DNA of 64,000 nt. Source: Prevotella sp. (GTDB taxonomy: Bacteria; Bacteroidota; Bacteroidia; Bacteroidales; Bacteroidaceae). The stretch's first letter is position 1. Every line of letters starts with the position of its first letter. Positions 29,960 to 38,184 of the stretch are shown here, piece by piece. The DNA is taken from assembly GCA_024684515.1 (NCBI GenBank), contig JAIKWS010000060.1, positions 29,673 to 93,672 of the forward strand, in the 5' to 3' direction. The notes below the pieces were generated by a model. It saw nothing but the letters and a program-made list of their open reading frames with translations. It searched no databases and was not told the DNA's origin. A program made the translations under genes and the position numbers.

Positions 29960-31327
29960 TTACAGGAAGGGACGCAGCAGGTGTGCAAACCATCCGCGGA
30001 ACTTCTGCCAGCAGGTGCGGAACTGGTCCCATGTCTCAGGCGTGAGGTATACACTCTGCTGCTTGTCGCGATCGAACATCCGATCTAGTTCCATAGTCGT
30101 CTGACGGTCGATGATGACTGCATTCTCCTCATAGTCAAAACGTAGCGAGCGGGCATCGAGGTTCGTGCTGCCAACGGTGCAGAAGCGGCCGTCGACCATC
30201 ATGATCTTCGAGTGGTGGAAGCCGGGCTGATAGAGCCATACGTGAGCACCGTATTTCATCATCTTATGCATGTAGTAAAAGGCACAGTCGGGTGTGAGTG
30301 GTATGTCGCTCCTGGCAGAAATCATCAGTTCGACCTTCACCCCTCGCCGAATGGCCCTCTTCAGGGCTTTGTTGACGGAAGGAATCAGCGTAAAGTATGG
30401 ATTGATGATGCGGATGGAGTCCTGCGCGTCGTTGATGGCATTGACATAGAAATAGCGCATAGCGTCGTTCTTGCCGAGCAGCCGTCCATCGGGCAGCAAT
30501 GCCTTGCCAGGTTCGCGATTCACGACACCCACGAGCTTGTGCCCTGCGGTGGTGGTGGTATCGGGTTTCAGTCCACCCAGGAGCACCTGGCTGCCACCGC
30601 GGAAATAGCAGGTGTCGGTGAGCTCCTCGCCAGTAACCTTCTTCCACGTGCTGACGAAGATCTGCTGCAGGTCGTTGACGGTGCTCCCCTCAATCCTGCA
30701 ATGCATGTCGCGCCAGGCTCCCACCTGCTCGGTGCCCTTGATATAGTAGTCGGCCACGTTCATACCACCCGTATAGGCCACATTGCCGTCGATGACGACT
30801 ATCTTCCGATGGTCGCGAGGCCAGATGTGGTTAACCCAGGGGAACCGGATGGGGTCGAACTCGTAGATTTCAATGCTGTCGTTGCGTAGTGCCTCGACAT
30901 GATATTTCTTCAGGGGCTGATTGTTGGAGTCGTTGCCGAAGCCGTCAAAAAGAGCCCGTACCTCCACTCCTTCCTCCCTTTTCTGTCTCAGGATATCAAA
31001 GAGCAGCGATGCGATGCTGTCGTTGCGGAAGTTGAAATATTCCAGATGAATACTGTGTCGTGCCTGCCGGATGGCCGCAAACATATCGTCGAACTTCTCC
31101 TGTCCCGAGAAGAGTAGGGTGACGCTGTTGTCGGCAGAAAAGGCGATGCCATAATCACGCAACTGACGAAAGATGAGTGAGTCGGAGGTCTGTGCCGGCG
31201 CAGGGAGCAGAAAAGCCCAGCAGGCGAGGGTCACCCATAGTCTCCTGAGCAGGCGCGCAGAAGAGCAGACGTCCATTGTGGCCAGACGTCTGCAGCAAGA
31301 TGTTAACATGAGAGGTTTAGTGTTCAT
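29960..31327 (-). CDS. cls: Cardiolipin synthase-like phospholipase D family protein
   Basis: 455 aa; two HKD-type motifs (DHRKIVVIDGNVAYTGGMNVAD; HHSKIMMVDGRFCTVGSTNLDARS). Confidence 0.88.
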   Translation of the reverse strand: MNTKPLMLTSCCRRLATMDVCSSARLLRRLWVTLACWAFLLPAPAQTSDSLIFRQLRDYGIAFSADNSVTLLFSGQEKFDDMFAAIRQARHSIHLEYFNFRNDSIASLLFDILRQKREEGVEVRALFDGFGNDSNNQPLKKYHVEALRNDSIEIYEFDPIRFPWVNHIWPRDHRKIVVIDGNVAYTGGMNVADYYIKGTEQVGAWRDMHCRIEGSTVNDLQQIFVSTWKKVTGEELTDTCYFRGGSQVLLGGLKPDTTTTAGHKLVGVVNREPGKALLPDGRLLGKNDAMRYFYVNAINDAQDSIRIINPYFTLIPSVNKALKRAIRRGVKVELMISARSDIPLTPDCAFYYMHKMMKYGAHVWLYQPGFHHSKIMMVDGRFCTVGSTNLDARSLRFDYEENAVIIDRQTTMELDRMFDRDKQQSVYLTPETWDQFRTCWQKFRGWFAHLLRPFL

Positions 31328-31331
31328 GGTC

Positions 31332-34300
31332 TTATTTTCGGTATCTCAATCTGTATTCCGATGGAGAAATACCAAAACGTTCTTTGAAAAGGGTGATGAA
31401 ATGCTCACCCGTAGCGAATCCGATATTGTTTGCCAATTCACTCATATTGATATTCGTACGCTGCAGGAGTACGCATGCATGTTTGAGACGTAGGTCACGT
31501 ACTACCTCTGCCGGTGTCTTTCCTGTGATGTCGCGCACCTTCTGGAAGAAAGGCTTCATTCCCATTCCCATTGCCGTTGCCATCTCCTCGAGTCCGATCG
31601 GTCCTCGGCTCATATTCTGCTGTACATATTGTTCGATGTTCATAATGAGCTGATTGTCAATGGCATCGTTCATGCTGAAGCTTTCAGGATCGAAATCGAA
31701 TGTCTCCTGGGCGGTAGCAAGTGGCGTTGGGGTGTCGTCTTCCGGTGTAGAACTGTCATCCGAGGGTTGGTTGATCATCCTGTCAGCCTCGTTAATCACC
31801 CTGTCAGTCTCTTTCAATACCCTCTCAGCCTCTCTGATGATGTCCTCAGGTCGATGGCTGCCGCTGTCCTGATGGGGTGCATCGCTAGCTTTTCTTCCGC
31901 TTTCCGCTGGCTTGTCGTCGCCGTTCTGTCCCGTCTTCTTGCCAGCATCATCCTTGGTCTTTTCAGCACCATTACCAGAATGCTGCCTTATGGATTTCAG
32001 TTCCAGGGTCTTGATCTCGTCGTCCTCCACCAGTTCGTTTTGCAGTTGCACATTGGTATCGAGCATAGTCTCTGTAGCCGTTGTCATGCTGGCGTTGCGA
32101 CTCTCGAGTAGTCGTGTTTCCGCCCCTTCGATGAGGTTGTTGGTAATCTCGTAGGCACCAATGCCAAAGAGTTTGTTGAAGCGCATAGCTGCCTCCTGTA
32201 TGTTGAAGGGCTTGGCCAGGTAGTCGTCGGCAGACAATGTGATATTCTGACTAGCCATTTCAGTGGGGCTAAGCTTCTTGTCGGTCATCAGCACCACCTT
32301 GATCTTGCTGAGTTTTGAATGTGTCTTGATATTGTTGCAAAGTTCACTACCCGTCATCCCTTCCATATCCTGCTTCACCACCACCATGTGTGGTATCATA
32401 GCCTCGATGTCGGTAGCAGCCTTTCTGATATCGTTGTATGGATGGAAGTCATACACATACTTCAGTCGTGCGCTGACAAATTTCAGGAATTCGATGTTGT
32501 CATCAATAAATACGATTCTGAACTTGGCAGTCGGCGAGTCGGATCGTGCCCGTATCTCGGATGTCAGCTCGTCGTTCATCAGTTCCGGCAAGTCAATCAC
32601 TCCTCTGCTGTTCAGCTCGAAGCTGCGATTGACGGATTTCTTAGCCTTGTCCTCCGGATGCTCGAGTGACGACTGCATATCGCTAACGCGTGTGATGACG
32701 GTGAGCATCTGCGAATGTAGGGCATTCAGCTGATCCCGCTCCTCGACGGTGACATCCCTTTCAGCCAGATTCATGATGATGGATGTCATTCTCGACATCG
32801 GCTGTCGCAGTTCGTCGCTGGCGGCCTTGATATCCTCCCGCTGCTGTGTCAGTTCGGCAATGATGGCATTCTTGCGTTTCCACATGCTGCGTATCTGGTC
32901 GATGCCTTTCTTCCATACATATATAATGGTAAAGACGACGATGCCGTAGAAGACCAGCATCCACCATTGCAGGTACCAGGGTTTCTCGACGACAATCTCA
33001 ATGGAGCGCTCCTCGTTGCTGATCTTTCCTTCGGCATTGATAGCCTTGACATGTAGTCGGTAGTGTCCGCTGGGCAGATTGTCGAAAGTCACGCCATGAT
33101 CGAGCGAGTTGCCATTGCGCCAGTCGTTGTCGTAGTTCTCCATCCAGTACATGAACTGCAGTCTCTCGCTCTGGTTGTAGTTGCCGGCAGCGAATTTGAA
33201 GGTGATATTGTTCTGATTGCTGTTCAGCCTGAGTGACGTACTCTCGTTAAGTGCCTGTGGCAGGACAACATTCTCGTCATAGGAGTGGCCTGTGAGAATT
33301 TCCTCTTCTCCGATGAAGAGCTGAGTGAGCATGACTGGTGGTAGTGCAGATCCGTCGTCGCCATTTTTCGTCTGCACACTACTGACGCCATATAGTCCAC
33401 CCATGACCACGTTGCCGTCTTTCGTGCTACGTATAGACCCCAGGTTGAACTCGTCGCTCTGCAGGCCATCGTTGGTGGTATAGTTGTATAGGCCATAGTC
33501 GTACGAGCCTGCATCGTGGTTACGCTGTACGACGATGCGACAGACGCCATTGGTAGTGGTAATCCACACATTCTTGTTCTCATCCTCGGCAATGCCGCAG
33601 ATATTATTGTTGCAGAGTCCTTGCTTCTCGGTGAGGATGTCAAGCCTGTCTTCCTCCAGGTCAAAGACGTTGACGCCCTCGCGTGTGCCCAGCCATATCA
33701 GTCCTCGTGAGTCTTCAAACACCTGCGTGATATAGTTGTTGGTGAATTTTTGCATATTGGTAGAATTGCCAATATACTGCTTAGTCTGCATGTTTGACAT
33801 GTTCAGCACGATAAGCCCTTCAGAGGATCCGATGAGCAACTTGTTGTCCGAGCCATAGAACACCGATGTGATATTGTTGGTGCTCAGCTTGCGGTTATTC
33901 TTCGTGTAGTTCGAGAACTGTCCTTGTCGCAGGTTGTACATGCTCAGTCCTCCGCTGGTGGCAATCCACAGGTTGCCCGTCCTGTCGGTGCACAATCCGT
34001 TAATATGATTGTCGGTAATCTTGCTCTTCAGACTGTCGCTGGTCGATGTGTAGATATGTGCCACTCCATTCTTGATGCGTGTGAGTCCGTTCTGTTTCGA
34101 CCCTACCCATATACTGCCGTCGGCGGTGATGGCCAGTGCTGTCACTTTCTGGCTGGCAAGGTGCCCTTCATATCCCACGATGCCGTTGTCGCTGGTTCCA
34201 TAGATCATGTTGCCCATGCTGTCCTGAGCCACCGCTGTGATGTCGCCAATGAGCTTCGACTCGAATTTGTAGATATTGTTTCCGAAATAGGCCACGCCGG

Positions 34301-35324
34301 CCTTTGCCGTTCCCACCCATAGCAGGTCACTATTGTCGACATAGACACTCTGCACGTTGGTCGTCTGCTCCAGTCGCTGATAGTTACGCATGCTGGTAAG
34401 GGTCACCTCTTCCATCGATAGCGTGTTGAAATTGACCTTCATCAGTCCGTGCCGGCTGGTGCCCATCCAGAGATTGCCACTATGGTCGGCAACTATCGAG
34501 TTGATCCCGAAATCGGCGTTGATACCCGTCAGTCCCAGCTGGTCGCCAATGGTAGTATTCCACGTCCTGGCATTCTTGTTGTAGACGAAAAGGGTGCCCT
34601 GGCCGTACATCCAGATATTGTCAAGGGGGTCTGCAAAGACTTTCAGCGTGTTGGTATTGCGCAGGTTGCGTTGTGCCACCTCTAGGCTTCTCCATGGTGA
34701 GGCCTGCTGTCGTGAGGCATCGCAACAGACGATACGTCCGTCGTCATAGACCACTACAGCACCGTCGCGACATTCGCCTATCGAGCAAATGTTGCCTTCC
34801 GGAATGGCATAGGCGCTGTTGTTATAGCCAAACTCGTAGATGAGTTGTTTCTGCAGATTATAGCAGAAGATGCCATTGGCGGGTATATATCCCCACATGT
34901 TCTGCCGGCTGTCGATATACACAATCTTAGGGGGTTCGGAAATACCTAGTTTGGCGAACACCTGCCTTAGGTCACGCTCGAAGCTTTCTGTCTGAGGATG
35001 ATAGATGCAATAGCCTGCTGCTGTCTTGATCCACAGGTCGCCACCTACAGCCTCCTGGATAGACTCGATGTAGCTGTCGGGTAGTGAGGAACCGTCCTGC
35101 GAGTCGGTCTGAAAATGCTTGAACAGATAGCCGTCGTACCTATATAGGCCAGCGGGAGTGCCAAACCACATGAATCCTCGTCCATCCTTGTATATGCAGT
35201 TGATCTGGCTAGAGGTCAGGCCGTTGCGTGTTCCTAGAGTCTTGAACAGGTATTGGGCAGTCAGGCCTTCCGGTAGGCAGAGCAACAGCGTCAATGCTAG
35301 TATGAATCGTCTTAATATCCTCAT
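31332..35324 (-). CDS. HTCS-like regulator: propeller sensor, Y_Y_Y domain, TM, degenerate HisKA-like segment, degenerate receiver, AraC-type HTH; no HATPase
   Basis: 1330 aa; propeller repeats (DGRGFMWFGTPAGLYRYDGY), SDELRQPMSRM, FRIVFIDDNIEF...MVVVKQDMEGMTG...ADDYLAKPF, and a C-terminal AraC HTH. Confidence 0.85.
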   Translation of the reverse strand: MRILRRFILALTLLLCLPEGLTAQYLFKTLGTRNGLTSSQINCIYKDGRGFMWFGTPAGLYRYDGYLFKHFQTDSQDGSSLPDSYIESIQEAVGGDLWIKTAAGYCIYHPQTESFERDLRQVFAKLGISEPPKIVYIDSRQNMWGYIPANGIFCYNLQKQLIYEFGYNNSAYAIPEGNICSIGECRDGAVVVYDDGRIVCCDASRQQASPWRSLEVAQRNLRNTNTLKVFADPLDNIWMYGQGTLFVYNKNARTWNTTIGDQLGLTGINADFGINSIVADHSGNLWMGTSRHGLMKVNFNTLSMEEVTLTSMRNYQRLEQTTNVQSVYVDNSDLLWVGTAKAGVAYFGNNIYKFESKLIGDITAVAQDSMGNMIYGTSDNGIVGYEGHLASQKVTALAITADGSIWVGSKQNGLTRIKNGVAHIYTSTSDSLKSKITDNHINGLCTDRTGNLWIATSGGLSMYNLRQGQFSNYTKNNRKLSTNNITSVFYGSDNKLLIGSSEGLIVLNMSNMQTKQYIGNSTNMQKFTNNYITQVFEDSRGLIWLGTREGVNVFDLEEDRLDILTEKQGLCNNNICGIAEDENKNVWITTTNGVCRIVVQRNHDAGSYDYGLYNYTTNDGLQSDEFNLGSIRSTKDGNVVMGGLYGVSSVQTKNGDDGSALPPVMLTQLFIGEEEILTGHSYDENVVLPQALNESTSLRLNSNQNNITFKFAAGNYNQSERLQFMYWMENYDNDWRNGNSLDHGVTFDNLPSGHYRLHVKAINAEGKISNEERSIEIVVEKPWYLQWWMLVFYGIVVFTIIYVWKKGIDQIRSMWKRKNAIIAELTQQREDIKAASDELRQPMSRMTSIIMNLAERDVTVEERDQLNALHSQMLTVITRVSDMQSSLEHPEDKAKKSVNRSFELNSRGVIDLPELMNDELTSEIRARSDSPTAKFRIVFIDDNIEFLKFVSARLKYVYDFHPYNDIRKAATDIEAMIPHMVVVKQDMEGMTGSELCNNIKTHSKLSKIKVVLMTDKKLSPTEMASQNITLSADDYLAKPFNIQEAAMRFNKLFGIGAYEITNNLIEGAETRLLESRNASMTTATETMLDTNVQLQNELVEDDEIKTLELKSIRQHSGNGAEKTKDDAGKKTGQNGDDKPAESGRKASDAPHQDSGSHRPEDIIREAERVLKETDRVINEADRMINQPSDDSSTPEDDTPTPLATAQETFDFDPESFSMNDAIDNQLIMNIEQYVQQNMSRGPIGLEEMATAMGMGMKPFFQKVRDITGKTPAEVVRDLRLKHACVLLQRTNINMSELANNIGFATGEHFITLFKERFGISPSEYRLRYRK

Positions 35325-35343
35325 TTCTAAATTTGCTAAGTTA

Positions 35344-36291
35344 TTATATCATACAGGAGTAATGGTCGACAACTCCTATGAGTTTCCTATCATCGTCTAT
35401 GACAAGCACAGAGTGGATCTTGTGAGTCTGCATAATACGCTGTATCTCCGTAATCCTGGTCTGTGGATCCACAGTCTTGGGCTGCCGTGTCATGATATCG
35501 CTCACGGTATGGTCGAAGAATTCTGCCTGCCATCGCTCGATAGCCCTGCGGATATCGCCATCTGTGATCAGTCCCACCACACGTCCGTCCACCTCTGCCA
35601 CACCGAGTCCCAGCTTGCCCTCGCTTACCAGCATGATGGCCTGTCCAAGATGCAGGGTAGGCGAGAAGACCGGCAGGTCTGTCGACCGCATCACGTCGGC
35701 TGCCGTAGTGAGCAGCCTCTTGCCCAGCTCGCCACCAGGATGGAAATGTGCGAAGTCCTGCGGCTTGAACTGTCGTTTCTGCATCAGGGCGATAGCTAGA
35801 GCATCGCCCATAGCCAGTGTAGCAGTAGTTGAACTCGTGGGGGCGAGGTTCAAGGGACAAGCCTCTCGCTCAACGCTGATGTTCAGGTGATATTTCGAAT
35901 ATTTCGCCAGCAGCGACTGCGGATTGCCCGTCATGGCCACGATGGGTATCTGCTCCTGTAGCAGCATGGGTATGAAGCGTAGCAGCTCGTCTGTCTGTCC
36001 TGAATTGGAGATGGCCAGCACAACATCGTCGGGAGTCATCACGCCTAGGTCGCCATGATAGGCATCCAGGGGATTGACAAAGAACGACGGGGTGCCGGTA
36101 GAAGATAGCGTGGCGGCTATCTTGGCGCCAATGTGTCCGCTCTTGCCCACACCCGTGACGATGACCTTCCCCTTGCAGTCCAGCATCAGACTGACAGTCA
36201 GATCAAATTGTTCGTCCATCTTGGGAATCAGATCCAGCAGAGCCTCTGCCTCGTCCTTGATGGCTTGTATACCGTATTCGCGTATTGTCAT
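35344..36291 (-). CDS. kdsD: D-arabinose-5-phosphate isomerase (SIS plus CBS domains)
   Basis: 315 aa; GVGKSGHIGAKIAATLSSTGTPSFFVNPLDAYHGDLG; C-terminal CBS pair. Confidence 0.94.
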   Translation of the reverse strand: MTIREYGIQAIKDEAEALLDLIPKMDEQFDLTVSLMLDCKGKVIVTGVGKSGHIGAKIAATLSSTGTPSFFVNPLDAYHGDLGVMTPDDVVLAISNSGQTDELLRFIPMLLQEQIPIVAMTGNPQSLLAKYSKYHLNISVEREACPLNLAPTSSTTATLAMGDALAIALMQKRQFKPQDFAHFHPGGELGKRLLTTAADVMRSTDLPVFSPTLHLGQAIMLVSEGKLGLGVAEVDGRVVGLITDGDIRRAIERWQAEFFDHTVSDIMTRQPKTVDPQTRITEIQRIMQTHKIHSVLVIDDDRKLIGVVDHYSCMI

Positions 36292-37052
36292 TGTAGTAGT
36301 TGCTTGATTAGACCCTCCAGGCGATTCAGTTCCAGCATATTGGCAGCATCGCTCAGCCCCTGGTCGGGATTGGGATGCACCTCGAAGAAAAAGCCTGTTG
36401 CACCAAAGGCTTTGGCTGCCATCGCCATAGAAGGTACGAAACGGCGGTCACCACCAGTCTTGCCCCCCTGTGCATCCGGACGCTGCACACTGTGCGTGCA
36501 GTCCATAATCACCGTAGGCACAATCTCCAGCATGTCGCAGATATTCCTGAAGTCTACTACCAGGTTGCCATAGCCCATCATGTTGCCTCGTTCCGTGAGC
36601 CAGATGTCCGTGGCTCCTGCCTCACGGGCTTTCTCCACAGGATATTGCATGTCACGGCCCGATAGGAACTGGGCCTTCTTGATATTGATGGTCTTGCCTG
36701 TCTGGGCAGCTGCCACGAGCAAGTCGGTCTGACGACATAGAAAGGCCGGAATCTGCAGGACATCGCAGACCTCAGCAGTTTCTCTGGCCTGCCAAGCTTC
36801 GTGAATGTCGGTCAGTATGCGAAGACCATAGCGGGCCTTAATGTCAGCTAACATCTGTAGACCCTTCTGCAGTCCAGGACCGCGGAAGGAATGGATGGAG
36901 GTACGGTTGGCCTTGTCGAAGGAAGCCTTGAATATGATGTCTGTCCCCAGCCGGCTATTGATGTCGACAAGTTGCTGGGCTACTACATCCAGCAGCTCGG
37001 CAGACTCAATGACACATGGCCCGGCAATCAGGGTGATTTTCTTTTGAGACAT
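36288..37052 (-). CDS. kdsA: 3-deoxy-8-phosphooctulonate synthase
   Basis: 254 aa; IAGPCVIES, FKASFDKANRTSIHSFRGPG; overlaps kdsD by 4 nt. Confidence 0.96.
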   Translation of the reverse strand: MSQKKITLIAGPCVIESAELLDVVAQQLVDINSRLGTDIIFKASFDKANRTSIHSFRGPGLQKGLQMLADIKARYGLRILTDIHEAWQARETAEVCDVLQIPAFLCRQTDLLVAAAQTGKTINIKKAQFLSGRDMQYPVEKAREAGATDIWLTERGNMMGYGNLVVDFRNICDMLEIVPTVIMDCTHSVQRPDAQGGKTGGDRRFVPSMAMAAKAFGATGFFFEVHPNPDQGLSDAANMLELNRLEGLIKQLLQ

Positions 37053-38184
37053 GAACGCGTGTATTTTATTTCAACGTGCAAAGATAATAATTTTGTTTTA
37101 TTCTTGCAAGAATAAAGTCACAAATTGCTCTGTGAGATAGAAATAATGCCAAAATCTAGCTCCGGTATTAGCCGTAGCTGGGGCTGTGAGGTTTTCTGAC
37201 AATGGGTTTGAGAAAAAGTGAACTAGCTAAAAAGATGGCAAGAAAGAGACGCTAGAACCTGCGAAAAAGTACACTCTAGTGAGGATGCGTTGTCGCTGAT
37301 GAGGAAGAGTTGTGGATGATAAAGGGGAGCAGGATGCGTGGGCTATCGTTCGTTCTCTTCTCATCTTAGTAATCATTTACCAAGAAAATCGAGTAGCGAG
37401 TAGGCGTATAGGTAAAATTCATTAACAAGTGCAGAGGGTTTCCTTTTGGTTGGCGATAGATTTCACAAGTAAACGATTTATGGTAGTTGTAAGGTAGATT
37501 TGCAGCAGTTTTGATGGTAGGTCTATGGTAGGTCTTCGAAAAGACCTACCATGTCTCAAACCCTTTGCGGAAGGGCGTTTGCGGTGGGTCATGGTAGGTC
37601 GGTAGGTCTTTTCTGAAAATTCTGTTTCCCGGCTAGGTGACCAGATTAATGTGCAGTTCCATGCAAGTTGCCAACTAGTCCAGTTCTTGTCAGAAATATT
37701 TACCGTCTTGCAGAGCATGGCTTTCTTCTGCCAAATATGGCGTGTCTAGCGATATTTTTTTTCCTAGGCAGGAAAAAATATTTTCCTAGTTAGGGAAAAA
37801 GTTTTTCCTAGGCAGGGCGGAAATAGCCTTGCCTATCCAGGAAAATGCTATTGAACAAAATGTTGAGATTTTTCTGCGTGTTGATAAAAGGACCAACAAA
37901 TACTAAATAGCAATATATCACCACAATTTATTAATAATGTGTGATTTCGCACCCAGAATGTTGCATATTGTAATAAGATGAAGAGTCATCTTAGAGAGCA
38001 TTTCCTTTAAGTCGGAGTAAACGGACACAAAATTGTCGTTAAACAGTCTCTAGTCCTTTTGTCATTATACGAAAAATATTTTACGTCTGAGCTCTTGCCT
38101 ATGATTTTTAGAGCATGAGCAAATCCGTAGAATATAATTCTGCGGTCAGGCGATTACTATGCCGGTATCAGTCATCTTTCAGCT

